A program made the position numbers and the translations under genes. Positions 23,148 through 35,929 of a DNA stretch of 64,000 nucleotides are shown piece by piece. The stretch's first letter is position 1. Each line of letters opens with the position of its first letter. This DNA is from Ceratothoa steindachneri (taxonomy: Eukaryota > Arthropoda > Malacostraca > Isopoda > Cymothoidae): contig OZ018324.1 in assembly GCA_963969495.1 (NCBI GenBank), positions 153,602,672 through 153,666,671 of the forward strand, in the 5' to 3' direction. The notes under the pieces are model-generated. The model was not told where the DNA came from. It made no database searches and saw only the letters and a list, made by a program, of their open reading frames with translations.

Positions 23148-23151
<4 letters not shown>
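22402..23151 (+). mobile_element. PLE-A, 5'-truncated Penelope-like element with inverted terminal repeat
   Basis: Arms of about 310 bp (22402-22713 and 22844-23151) are near-perfect inverted copies, separated by about 130 bp. Both arms adjoin (TA)n. The arm sequence includes GGTGTGAGATACACCGAAAC, a hairpin followed by GAAA that resembles hammerhead-ribozyme architecture known from PLE terminal repeats. The sense strand between and into the right arm encodes the PLE C-terminal peptide. A truncated copy preceded by an inverted terminal repeat is the classic PLE insertion product. Confidence 0.75.
22777..23049 (+). pseudogene. PLE-A polyprotein C-terminal end
   Basis: An open plus frame of about 90 codons whose first half reads S-A-N-Y-V-x-R-R-I-V-E-S-S-L-I-S, then N-L-N-L and S-F-N-P-V-I-R-K. 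This is the conserved stretch just after the GIY-YIG endonuclease of Penelope-like proteins (R-I/x-I-E-S-x-L-I, N-L-x-x-G-x-x). The RT and endonuclease domains are missing through 5' truncation. The second half runs into the terminal repeat and may be non-coding read-through. The start shown is simply the first Met. Confidence 0.65.

Positions 23152-23234
<83 letters not shown>
23152..23234. repeat. (TA)n microsatellite at the right end of PLE-A
   Basis: About 41 TA units immediately after the right arm of the foldback. Confidence 0.95.
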
Positions 23235-24911
<1,677 letters not shown>

Positions 24912-24959
24912 CCTCATGGGCATTATTCCAAAAAAAATCACAGAATAAAACAAGTATTA

Positions 24960-25541
24960 ATTAACAATGGTTATACCAATACTATAGTAGTAAAAGAGAT
25001 CAAAACATTTTTGCAATATTTATATATAAATAAAAAAGACGATAATACAAAGCACTCAATAAATGTCTTCTATAAAAACCAAATGAGGGATTCATATAAA
25101 ACGGATGGAAGAATAATAAAAAATATTATACACCAAAATACAAAATGTACAAATCCAGTAGAAAATTAAATGTGATAATATACTAGAAAATTAGCAATCA
25201 CATCATTAACAATAACAAACAAAACGAGAGGAGTGAAAGCATCCAATGTAATTTATGAGTTCAATTTCCCTCATGAAGACTGCAAGCTTCATTATTCGAA
25301 TAAATACATTGGAATGACAACCACATCCTCATATCGGCGCTATAAAAAAAAAATCACTATTTAATAGAGCACAAAACCGATCTCGCAAGAGAAAATTAGT
25401 GGAAAATACCATAATCAAAAGGAAAACTGACCCCACTCGCGTTCGCATCATGGAAGCTATCTTAATCCAAGAAGAGAGACTGCGGCTTAATGGTCAACAA
25501 ATGGCTACACATAGGACCTTAAAACTCTTAACGGATTGAAT
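24960..25541 (+). pseudogene. PLE-B remnant with GIY-YIG endonuclease
   Basis: Two plus-strand frames cover the end of the Penelope-like polyprotein. The first (about 24966-25165) reads Y-T-N-T, then N-V-F-Y-K-N-Q-M and I-I-K-N-I-I, typical of the segment between RT and endonuclease. The second has N-V-I-Y-E-F-N-F-P-H-E-D-C followed by Y-I-G-M-T and a Y-R-R-Y arginine, the GIY-YIG core with its Cys/His linker. A later frame adds R-I-M-E-A-I-L-I-Q-E-E-R-L-R-L-N with the catalytic-type Glu, ending in a stop at 25538-25540. The endonuclease would nick target DNA for PLE insertion. The RT domain is absent, replaced on the left by a microsatellite. Stops near 25164 and 25363 show it is dead. Confidence 0.75.
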
Positions 25542-26425
25542 AGTTAATACTAATAAAATTCTCATTCCACAAATTTATCATAATAATTTTCACTTTAAGC
25601 TCAAAATTTGTTTTCATTTTAATTGCGAATTTATTTTTATATTAAACTACATTGATGGTTGCCCTTCTAAAATATGTAAAATGTTTACACATATTTACTA
25701 TTTATGCATTATGTCTAGCGTCTCCATCTTATGCGAAAAGAAAAAACCGAGTCAAAGTTATGTTCGTGACTGCGCCGAGAAAACTGAAGATCTTACAAAA
25801 TGAATTTTTTTTTGAAAAAATCAAGAATGGACATAATGAAATAAAACAGCTACAATATAATAAAAAATCCGAAGTGGAGAAAATTAAATAATTAAATAAA
25901 TTAACACAAAAAAGATCAGAAGTGGACACATTAATTCAAATTTATTAAATCATTAAAATGTAAAGAAAGAAACCAAACAAGAATAAGTGCATTAGTAAGT
26001 TATCCCCAAATAATCCAACTGCTTTAATTAAGAAAACAAAACTTGAATGCTAAAGCGTTTTAACACAAAATGTATCATAAAGAAGCATAACTACTGAGTT
26101 TGCCAGACGACCTGGCACATATTTTTCCCTCTCTTAATTACACATATTTCTATATATTTTTCTTTTAACTAACCCCACACCAATTTCAGTCTTTAACTAT
26201 CAATCAATCAATCAATTTATCATTATACCATAAGGTCGAAAAGGTCGAAAGGTACCTCGGGACAATAATAAATAAATTATGAATATAGGAACCCTTATTC
26301 ATAACCATTCCAAAGACAAAAAAGTGTAATAAGAAAAGTAGAAAAGCAGATAAAAAAGTTAATTAAAGCTCAGCTGGACCTGGTCTTCAAAACAACATGC
26401 ATAGAAGAGAAACTTGTACCTAAAA

Positions 26426-26426
<1 letters not shown>
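25542..26426. other. AT-rich, probable PLE-B 3' region; no gene recognised
   Basis: Follows the PLE-B stop. No second terminal-repeat copy was identified. Short CAAT repeats occur at 26200-26215. Confidence 0.4.

Positions 26427-26511
<85 letters not shown>
26427..26511. repeat. (TA)n microsatellite next to LINE-A2
   Basis: About 42 TA units ending one base before the LINE-A2 target duplication. Confidence 0.96.
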
Positions 26512-26513
<2 letters not shown>

Positions 26514-26521
26514 AGAGAGAA
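26512..26521. repeat. target site duplication of LINE-A2, left copy
   Basis: GGAGAGAGAA, repeated at 33304-33313. Confidence 0.85.
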
Positions 26522-26782
26522 TTTTTTATTTTTTAATTTTAAGAGCTCATCTGGCGACTGCCTACTTGGGCATTAGTCGCCGTATTAAAAACTGCCTAGT
26601 ACTAGGCATCGTGAAAATAAGATTAAAAAAACAAAAAAAAAACAACTAAAAATAAAAAAAAAGGAAAAAGGGAACGAGCAGGAAGCCAGCTCCGGCGTCG
26701 GGGGGAGGTCCGCCTCCCCCCGGCGCAGGAAAGTGCGACCTACTAAAATAGCAGAAAAAAAACAAAAACCGAACTAGTTAAA

Positions 26783-29700
26783 TATAGGGGAGAAGGCCGG
26801 CCTCCTCCAAAAAGTCTAAAAGTCCACAGATCATTGTGTACGAACCCGTCCCGAGTACAAGGGACAGGCGGTAGCGACCCCGCCCATCCGGTACCGGGAC
26901 AGGTAACGTGCGCGAAGATCGCTCAGACTGGGACATTCGACAAGAATGTGCCGAACAGTCTGGGGGACGACGCAGTCGTTACAGTAGGGCGCAGGCGAGC
27001 GCTCCATCAAATAGCGATGCGTCACACGAGTGTGTCCGATTCGGAGACGACAGAAAGCGACCTGAAACCGTCGCGGCATTGGGGGATAGGTCCATGGGAA
27101 CAGTCGCGGCGCAATGGCACGCAACTTTAAGTTACCCTGGACAGTCTCCCATCTTCTTTGCCAAGCAGTCCGAAGAGCTGCCCGTATTCCTGCCATGTAG
27201 TCGGTGTGAGGAAGAGCGAAACGCTGGTCCGGTCGCAGAGTCGTCGCGGACTCTTTGGCGCGCTCATCCCCCGCAATTCCTACATGTCCAGGAACTCATC
27301 AGACAATAATCTCTATCCACCCGGCTCACTAAAACCGTGGCATCACGGATATCGCGAACCAGAGGGTGCGCAGATTCCAATGCTTCGAGAACACTCAGGG
27401 CGCTTTGTGAGTCGCTATAAATCACGATCCGGTCTCTGAACCGGGCATGTCGCGTAATCTCCCGTACCGAGTGGTGTATTCCCACCAACTCAGCCGTAAA
27501 GTCACACGCAGCCATCCGTATACACTGGCACGGTTCTAGCGTGACACAAGATGTGCTCCAAAAAGGCCGAACGTAATACTCACGGCGCTGTACAAGCTTT
27601 GGGAGCAGAGGCGTGGCAACAAATAGCCAACGGTGGTACCCTCTAGGCAGGCGCTCTGGGCAGAACTAGGGGCGCTACATGCCCGAGAGCTATATCTAGC
27701 TCTCGAAGGAGTTTCCTAGCCCTAAACCCAAAAGGCTTAGGGTATGAGTGGCGTCTCTCGGCGGCATAGGCACCGTCGAGATCAGCTGAGGATGCTTTGA
27801 GAGCCGTTGGCAACAAAGGGAGACGCTGCGCTCATGCGTACAGGCAAGTAATGCACTTTGCACGGCGCACAGCTAATGGCATCTCTCCAGCATCGACAAG
27901 CAGGCTCTCAATAGGGAAAGTGCGGAAGGCAACGGTGTCCAAGCGAAGGCCGGTGTGGTGGATCGAGTCCACCTTCCGCAAAAGACGTTCGGCTGCGGAT
28001 GCATAAAACTCATATCCGTACTCGAGCTTCGAACGTACAAAGGATCGATAAAAAAGTAAGGCAGTACCCCTATCAGCGCTCCAAGCGCTGAACGTCACGA
28101 AACGAAGAATATCCATGGCACGGGTACAAGAGACCCTAAGGTTGCAAATATGAGCCTCCCAGGTGAGGCGTCGGTCCAATACAAGACCAAGGAAACGGTG
28201 CGATTCAACCACTTCCAGGCGCACCCCATTAAGAAACAAATCTGGGTCGGGTGGAGCCGTGGATGGCGGCAGAAGTGCACCACCTTAGTCTTGGCCAAAG
28301 AAAACTGAAACTTATGCGCTTCGGCATAGCGAGAGACGCGGTTCAATCCCTGTTGGAGTCGACGCTCCAGAGTTGGCATCTGGGCCGCGCCAAAGAGATC
28401 GAAAGGTCGTCCACGTAGAGCGTAGCAAAAACATCTTCTGGTAGCACCGATGCAATGCCGTTGATGCTCAAGACAAAGAGTGTAACACTGAGGACACTTC
28501 CCTGCGGGACACCCTCTTCCTGCTCCATTAGGCCGGAGAGGGCTTTCCCCCACACGTACGCGGAATCGGCGATCTCGCAAAAATTCAGATATAAAGATCG
28601 GGAGGCGTCCTCTCGCCCCCATCGTGTGGAGGATCTCCATGATACCGTATCGCTATGCGGTATCATAAGCTATCTTCAGATCAAAAAACACCGTGGCGAC
28701 GTGTTGTCTACGAAAAAAGGCCTCGCAGACAGCATTTTCCAGTCGAGGCAGAATCCGACGCGGAATGGAACTGGCGGAAGCCACACTTCTCAGAACACAA
28801 ATGACCTCCGCTGTCCAGAAAAAAGGCTAATCTAATATTTAACAATTTCTCCATCAACTTGCACACGCAGGAGGTTAGAGAAATTGGGCGGAAACCGGCT
28901 GGATAGAATGATCTCTAACCGGTTTGCAAAAAGCTAACACACTAGCGATTCGCCAGAAGTCTGGGAGGTTACCCTCTACCCAGATCCTGTTGAACAAATC
29001 TAACAGAAAGGCCATGCCTCGCTCACCCAGGTATCGAAGCATGGCGTAGGGGACATCGTCCGGACCATCGGTGGTGTCCGTGCACGTAGCAAGAGTGGAA
29101 CACAACTCACTCACAGTAAACCTGTCGTTGAAGGGTTCTTCGCCTCTGGAGGTAAAGTCCAGTCGGCGGCCTTCCGCGAGACCACAACGTGCATTGAATG
29201 CTGGCGGAACAACACCCCGGCTAAATAATGCGGTCGCGAAGGATTCCGCCACGGACATGGGGTCCGAGATTGCGGTCCTATTTTCCTGGAGAACGAGAGG
29301 GGGGGTCCTGCGAGAACTTGCCCCGAATCCTTTTGACTCGCCTCCACACCTCTGCTAGAGGGGTCTTTCCGTTAAGTGAAGACACGTATGCCTGCCAAGA
29401 AGAGCGGCGGGCGTGCTTCGAAATATACCGGAACATAGCCCTAGCCCAACGAAATTCAGCAACAATGAAATCGTTCGGGCGGCGCTTATAGCGCATGTAG
29501 GCATAACGCTTCTGTTTGCGGGCCGTCTCACACTCAGCTGACCACCACGGGAGTGGTTGGCGTGCAAAACGGCCAGACGTTCTGGGAATAGTAGTCAGGC
29601 CCGCGGCGATGAGGTTGCTAGAAAAGAACTCAACGGCCTCATCTACCGACCTAAACTCCTCCTTGGCGCCCGCGCCAAGAACCACCGAGGTGGGCTCTCA

Positions 29701-30447
29701 GGCGGCAGCGGTCCAGAAAATGATATTAGATGAGAAAGTGATCACTAACATGGAGGTCATCGACCACCCCCCAATCAAAATCAGTCTGTACATCTGGAGG
29801 GCACAGAGATAGATCAAGGCAAAAAAATGAAGCGGTTCTCGAGCAGTCATGCGTAAACTCATCCACATTTAGGACACCTATCTCAAGCTCTTCGATCAGA
29901 TCAACAAGGACTTGTCCACTGGGATTTATTGAATAGTCTCCCCAGATAGGATGTATGCCATACAGATCTCCAACAAGAGGAAGAGCCTCGGCAACCGTGC
30001 CAAGCCGAAGCGGAAGTCCCACGCGTCGAAGTCAGCTGACGGTAGAATGTACGCACAAATAACAGTATACCTCCTATCCAGGTGAAGCTGCACAGCCACT
30101 GCCTGAAAGGAGGTATCTAAAGTGAAAAGAAGAACGGAGATATCATGCCGGGTGTAAATCGCACATCCTCCCGCCCGGCCCCCATCCCGTGGTGGTGGGG
30201 TCGCAAAATCCTAACACCACGAGAGGGTGGGCCGGGGCATGCGCCCAGCATGTTCTCCTGGAAAATATAGCTAACGGGGAACGGTACGAGACGAGCCTCC
30301 GCAGCTTCTCCCATTTGGCTCGGAGTCCACGGCAATTCCATTGAAGGAATATGCCCTCCAGACCTAGCTCAGAGGAGACGCAAGGGACCTATTCGAACAG
30401 AAGACCCTTACGGGAATGGCCTTACGCTTCCCGGAGGCAGAACCCCG
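26783..30447 (-). pseudogene. LINE-A2 ORF2, decayed
   Basis: Recognisable pieces in order: endonuclease fragments (30341-30117 with FQENML; 30022-29726 with VGDLYGIHPIWGDYSINP, CLDL and SDHF), a TAA at 29726-29728 matching the stop in LINE-A1, linker (29685-29278), RT fingers (29258-28875), RT palm (28666-28343 with L-Y-V-D-D and PQGSVLS), thumb (28239-27832), RNase H (27515-27264 with FTAEL and YSDSQSAL) and tail (27196-26831 with RIGHTRVTH and HILVECP). The endonuclease N-terminal part and the RNase H YTDGS region are degraded. The codon homologous to the LINE-A1 TTG start is also TTG here, followed closely by a stop. Confidence 0.8.
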
Positions 30448-32774
30448 GGCGCTATTGGCCAGACAACGCGCTGAAGGCGCTGTTGCTTTCAAGGACTTAT
30501 TGGAAGAGGTTGGGCTCGCCATGCGAGTCTTTTCATCCCTCCACCTCAAAACCTTAGGTAGGCGCTGCGGCTTCGGAGAGGACCCTCTTTTCGAGAAAAC
30601 ACCATCTCCAAGCCACCCAGCCCACCATTAGGCGTGGGCGAAGGAGCCGAAGGTTCTTTTGTTGCTATACTCCTTTCGGGGCGCAGCTTTAGGAAACCCG
30701 GAAGATGGCCTGGCGACCAACTTCAGGAGTGTCGCCTCCTATGAGTGGAGGCGCGTGGTCGTTTCGCCTTACAGGAAACGGTCACGCTGGGGGAAGGGGG
30801 GAAGCCCTGGTTTTAGCCGGAGCTGGGTGTGAACCCTTTGTGCCTCCAGCTTTACCAAGAGAGCGCCAGGGTGAGTAGAACTTGCAGAAGGGCTCCAAAT
30901 GGGCGCGGAAACAACCGTCCTCGTTGGCCTGGATGGGCCAGAAGCAGAAGGTGTCCTTCTCAGCATTGAGGTGTAAGACGTCCCAGGCAGAGCCGGGCGT
31001 GCCAGGACCAAGTCCTTAGCCTCGCGGAATGAGAAGAGATCCTGGCCCTAAACGGCCAGGATTTCCTTCTCAAGGAGATATTCACCACATTGCTTCGAAG
31101 AAGCGGGGTGCGGCTCTCCGCAATTGACACACTTGGCCTCACACGATTTGGACTCATCGAGTGCGGCCTTGGATCAATTTACACAGAGTTCTGGTGATCC
31201 CGACTTTGCACGTCTACATGAGCGATTCGTATGGCCGAAGCGGTGACAGTAATAGCACCGCCGCGGCAGTGGCATGAATGCCTTCATGCGGTAGCGGTAC
31301 CAACCGGCACGCACAGACTCAGGGGAGCTTGTTACAGTCGAACGTGACAAGGAGTGTAGGGGTGGGTCTCGAGGCCCCTCCCTGTTTTCTCATCACACGC
31401 TCGACCATGACCGCCCCGTGGTCGGCCAGCTCTAGAGTGATATCTTTTATGGAGTAGTCCATGAGTTCCCTCACATAAACTACTACTTTCCCAAAGTTCA
31501 TGGTAGAGGTCGGCGTCACACTCACCGGGGTGCCGAAGAGCACTTATCTTGGCCACCTCGGAGGGATCCGCCGCCTTTGCCAGAAGGCTCCCGTCCGAGA
31601 AACGGGTCACCTTCGGCTATCTACCAACCACACTAGCTAAAGCTCTCCTCTGATGGGTCATGTTGCCCTCCCTCCATCAGTGGAGCGAATAACGAGAAAG
31701 CATTTGAAGCCAGCGGGCTCGAAAACGCTGGGTAATCTCTGAATGAAGGGCCCCGATGTAATCGAGGCTCTGCTCTGCGCTCTAGCCCTTTTGGTCATAG
31801 TCAGGGGCTCTGCACCCGAGGGGGGCAGAGGGGCCGGATGTGCCGATCTTGGCTTGGTCGCTTACCGAAATGGCAGCAGACCCATCCGTCCTCTCAGCCC
31901 CCGCGGATGGAGAGGAGCTCCGAGTCTTTTTAGTCTTTTTTTATTGTTTTTTTCTTTTTAGGAGAGGATGGCGGGAAATGAACCTTCTTCTCCCCTCCAC
32001 TGGCAGGAGCCCCTAGGCCAGATGGACCTGCCTCAGCAAGTTCCTTCTCCGAGATGGAGAAGGTCCTGGTAGTCCTATGGGCACCGGTCCGAGGAGGAGA
32101 TCCCTCCCCTCCTTGTACTGCCTTGGAAACCCTAACCGTTTGAGGAGGACCTTGCATAGGAGCGGACTCGAGTTCGGTGCTTGGCGCCGAGGCGGGATTC
32201 GCTCCCATGGAAGGACCTACCATCTGAGGCTGGGTTGCCTCAAGGACCATGTCTATCTCGGGTGGGGCCTCCATTTGGCCATCCAACCCCTAGGACATCA
32301 CAGGTCCAATTGAAAGCAGTGTCATTAGTCTTGTCTTGGGAGGCACAGGCCTTGACCACCGCTAGGTTTAGTATTCTAGCCAGTATGTCTTTTGAGGGAA
32401 GCGACCGAAGGGCCTGGCTTCCCTCTCCCCCCTACGGGAAAATGCCCTACCGAGCCGCGTCCATGGGGAGCGGTCGTCTATGGGCTGCCTGCTGGCTTTC
32501 TTAGCAGTCCCCTTTAAAATTAAAGGGGGGACTGCTGCTGGAAAGAGGGAGATGCCCGAAGGAACTTCCAGACAAGGGGGTGAGGGGGAGTCCCCTACAC
32601 TCGCGGGTGAAGGAGAGGAGTAAGCCTCCTCTCCGGTAGAGAAATTTGGAGGGTCCCCTGCAAGAGCACAGGGTGGGGGGACCTCCATTTTTTTCTGGAG
32701 CTGCCTGAAGGCGGCTCCGTTGATTGTGAGGGGGAAAGGGGAAGGTTTTTTTCTAAATTTGTATCATTGGGCAT
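30364..32774 (-). pseudogene. LINE-A2 ORF1, gag-like, decayed
   Basis: Begins at M-P-N-D (ATG at 32774), homologous to the LINE-A1 start. Pro/Ser-rich N-terminal parts lie at 32688-31930, the central segment at 31610-31319 (read in two frames), remnants of the zinc knuckles near 31240-31080, and a Pro/Ser/Arg-rich C terminus at 31011-30364 ending at the same relative stop as LINE-A1. Multiple frameshifts. Its value is comparative: it confirms the ORF1 limits. Confidence 0.7.
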
Positions 32775-33303
32775 GATGACCCTAATTTTCTCACGGGATG
32801 CACACGCTCTCCACCCCTCGCAGTAGCCTGCCCTGCAAGGGGTACGTACAGACCTGGCAGAGCTAGGTGCCGCCATTCAAGACCACCCCTCCAGCCTGGT
32901 AGCCTGGCAGTCCATCGGCATGGCGGCTCCACCTTGGACGCGGCATAAAATTGATAGAGTGTGAAGACAGAAGATAAAGGGATGTGAGGAAGGTATGGGT
33001 GGGGATGAAGCTGGTTGTTAAATACTCACCATCCCAAACCGGAGCTCAGGGGTTAGGGAACATTGTCCCCTCCCCCCTCAGCCCCGATCCGGGATAGTTG
33101 GCTGAGAGGAAGGTCAGCATCTACCCTGTGGAAATTGAGGCCAACCAGAGAAAGTCATGGGAGAGGTTGTAGGGGAAGTGAGGAAGTAGGGGAGAAATAC
33201 AGGCTGTCAGAAAGAAGGAGAGGAGGCTAAGCTGAGGCCAGACGGGGCACTAAGTCCCGTCAGCACGGCGGTCAGGAAGGCAAATCGCTGCGCCCCTTAC
33301 GGG

Positions 33304-33313
33304 GGAGAGAGAA
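33304..33313. repeat. target site duplication of LINE-A2, right copy
   Basis: GGAGAGAGAA, identical to 26512-26521. Confidence 0.85.
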
Positions 33314-33490
33314 AGTGTGTGTGTGAGAGTGAGAGAGAGAGAGAGAGATAGAGGGAGAGGGAGAGAGAGAGAAAGAGAAAGTGTGTGTGTGTGTGAGAGA
33401 GAGATAGACAAAGAGAAAGTGTGTGTGTGTGTGTGTTAGAGAGAGAGTTTGTGTGTATTTGTGAATGGGTTGAGTTTGAGAGAGTCTCTC
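33314..33490. repeat. GA/GT-rich low-complexity tract
   Basis: Alternating runs of GA and GT dinucleotides with GAGA and GTGTGT blocks, purine-rich on the plus strand. Ser/Leu/His-rich frames on minus are artefacts. Confidence 0.9.
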
Positions 33491-33724
33491 TCAATGAGTC
33501 AGAATACCCAGAAAACATGGCTGTCCAAGGGTCCATACCGTGTATGTACTATTGGAGAAAAGTTCTAGCATAAAACTTGAGGAAAAACATCCTAAAAAAT
33601 GCTCGTCTCTCTACCCACATCATCATGTACGGGAAAGTAGAGAAGATGCCTAATGTGATGACGAAAAAGGACACAACCAGGAATTTAGACAGTCAAACTA
33701 TACTTAAAAAGAAATAATATTAAC

Positions 33725-34175
33725 CTCTTTATATGAAATTAATCGCTCACTATAAACATTCCGTCAATTCTATCTATAAATTGTTCATCGTTGGAACTAC
33801 TGACTACCTCTGTAGGTAGCTCATTTCATTCCTAGCATAATCAATGTGAAGTATTGATGTCCAACAAAGTAATCTTGAACCACGGAATTTCCTAGTCCTA
33901 GTATGGGGCAGGCAAAACAGCTTCTGGCGATCAATATTCTCGATTCCTGAAGTATTTTGAACATCTCTTATGAATTGACCACGCAATCTCCGAGTCTAGC
34001 GAAATGAAACAGTTTCTTTGCAGTTGCATCAGATGATCTTTATACATAAGTGAAGAGATCAGTACCATGGTCGTGTTTGCACCCTTTCCAGCTCTTCGAT
34101 GTCATTTCGAAGGCTTGGGGAGTACTCCCAAGGGAGGTCGCATCAACGAGTTGTACAGCGAGGGACAAAAGTAAG
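33725..34175 (-). pseudogene. 3' end of a CR1/L2-type LINE reverse transcriptase
   Basis: On minus, read across small frame changes, the region shows N-S-L-M-R-P-P-L-E-Y-S-P, then L-R-N-D-I-E-E-L-E-R-V-Q, T-R-R-L-R-G-Q-F-I, and I-E-N-I-D-R-Q-K-L-F, then a basic stretch R-T-R-K-F-R-G-S and a final R-N-E-M-S-Y-L. This order (LVRPxLEY, LxxDIexLErVQ, RRxRGdlI, vdxxkLF, RvvneWNxLP) is the C-terminal thumb/connection of many CR1-, L2- and RTE-like LINEs. Catalytic RT motifs are absent through 5' truncation. No poly(A) or target duplication was found. The clade is uncertain. Confidence 0.6.
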
Positions 34176-34557
34176 CGGACCCCTTGAATTTTTATTATTC
34201 CTTGGGTATGTGCAGGAATATGTTGATGTAGGTTTGCATGCATGTGCCCAATACACGTGGAAAAAAAGTACAAGCTTCCTTATAATTTTTTTTAAATATC
34301 CAAAATGGCGATGTTATTGAGATGTATGAAATCCTGGTATGAGTATGCGGTATGTTAATCAAAATGTCTTCATATAACACATCATACTCTGTCGAAGTAT
34401 GGCCCATTGTACGGTAATATACGCACACGGGCTCTAAGGTGGGCTAAGCAAAGCAACAACTATTATTGTTCTAAGAGTGCGTGACCAAGGAATATTCCAA
34501 ACACAACGACAAAAATAGATTTTAATACACACTAAATAAAAAGTACAAAATAAATAT
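34176..34557. other. no gene recognised
   Basis: AT-rich flank between the LINE remnant and a (TA)n array. Open frames are short and unassigned. Confidence 0.45.

Positions 34558-34628
<71 letters not shown>
34558..34628. repeat. (TA)n microsatellite
   Basis: About 35 TA units. Confidence 0.96.
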
Positions 34629-34630
<2 letters not shown>

Positions 34631-34830
34631 TACATGAATAAGACGGAATTAGGTTCCGAATACTAATTGGATAACCAGGGTTATTAAATGGTTATAATGG
34701 GAGATTTAGGGTAGTGAGCGATTTAGTTCCTTTGAACCTCGAGAGTAAAACGCAGCGAACTTAGGGGAAGGTCTTGTTGACCTTGATTACTGACGGATGT
34801 AGCCGAAAACCTGCAGAGGGTGGTGCTACT

Positions 34831-35075
34831 TTCTCCAAACTTGGGTTTTGCGAGATGCGGGCCTCTTGTACTCAAGAGGTCACCGGATGAACTTCGAAGG
34901 GGGGAGGTGACTTCTCCAAACTCAGATCGAGCGAGCTATCGGGCCTCTTGTCCTCAAGAGGTCACCAGTCTAACTTCGAAGGGGGAAAAGAGATGATTTC
35001 TCCAAACTCGGATTGAGCGAGCTATTGGGCTTCTTGTCCTCAAGAGGTCACCAGAAGAAGTTCGGAGGACGGCTT
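34831..35075 (+). repeat. three tandem 81-86-bp units, each with a hairpin
   Basis: Each unit starts TTCTCCAAAC (34831, 34912, 34998). The first two contain CCTCTTG-TnCT-CAAGAGG, a perfect 7-bp stem with a 4-nt loop, and the third CTTCTTG-TCCT-CAAGAGG with one mismatch. GTCACC and then TTCGAAG or TTCGGAG follow. The hairpins sit at 34862-34879, 34943-34960 and 35029-35046. Confidence 0.85.
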
Positions 35076-35929
35076 CTACAATCCTTGATCCGAAGGCGGT
35101 TGAGAAAAGCTGACGTTGCCTCACAATTATTCTCCCTGACCCGAAGATACGAGTGTGATGTCCAGCTCTTCCGAGGCTTGCGACCGTCACTAAACACTTC
35201 TCGGGAGAGAGCGTCGTTGAATCGAACTCCTTTCGGGAAGGTGTCGTCTAACCAAATGTGTCGGTAATCCTTGGGAGGGTGCATATATACCCGGAGTTCT
35301 CCAAAACAGGGAGAGAGAGGCCTTCTCGAACCCTCGTTATCGGCCGTGACAACCGAGCGTCTCTGCGGGAAAGTGTAAGGGGCATGGATCAGCGGGTCAG
35401 ACGAACGACCAGCGGCTGGAGCCATAAAAAGTTGTTCGAGATGAAACTACAAAATAGATGAGTAATCTCCCGACCCGGGGGCAGGAGGAAAGATTGAAAC
35501 GGCGGGGAGGTACCCTTCAATTTCAGCGACATGCCTTGGTGTGAATTTCTCAGTGACCTGGCGGCAAATCCAAAAAGGTGAAGTCGGAGGAGGGGGGAGT
35601 AACGGCTCGTTTTCTCTCCCGAAGTAATATCTTAGGAAGTGGAGAAATACTACTATTTTAACGGATCCCTCTACATACTCGTATTTGTGAATTAATATAA
35701 TATTCCATGCCGATAGGCTCTGATAATGGTGAAAATACGTAAGTATACCGTGCAAAAAATAAGTCTGATACGCACGCTGCACGTGGAGGTTGTAAGCTGT
35801 TAACATATCGCCAGGGTGGTTGGCAAATCATATTCCGTTGTTTCATAAGTGTTGAATAGGATTCAAGAAGAGTGAGAACACCCAAGACAGGCCTCATTAT
35901 AGACAACTCAGGCTCAGTACGCAACGAGA
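35076..35929. other. no gene recognised; unassigned open frame 35048-35425 minus
   Basis: Moderately GC-rich. A 125-codon minus frame ends inside the hairpin repeat and a 119-codon frame lies at 35447-35806; neither resembles a family known to me. The region may belong to the same unknown element as the hairpin repeat. Confidence 0.35.

Larger units (their letters stand above)
26522..33303 (-). mobile_element. LINE-A2, second full-length copy of LINE-A
   Basis: A 6.78-kb minus-strand element collinear with LINE-A1 from the 3' tail (T-rich on plus at 26522-26540, then AAGAGCTCATCTGGCGACTG) to the 5' end (CGCCCCTTAC on plus). It has a 10-bp target duplication. The two copies look closely related by eye but differ by many substitutions and small indels. 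LINE-A2 is the more decayed, yet it keeps the ancestral state at the site patched in LINE-A1. It landed at the junction between a (TA)n array and a GA/GT-rich tract. Confidence 0.9.

Noticed and set aside
22402..23151. Foldback considered as a MITE or a tiny DNA transposon
   Set aside because: The sense strand encodes the Penelope-like C terminus, and inverted terminal repeats with 5' truncation are a PLE insertion pattern.
33297..33536. Ser/Leu/His-rich minus frame
   Set aside because: Encoded by GA/GT dinucleotide repeats.
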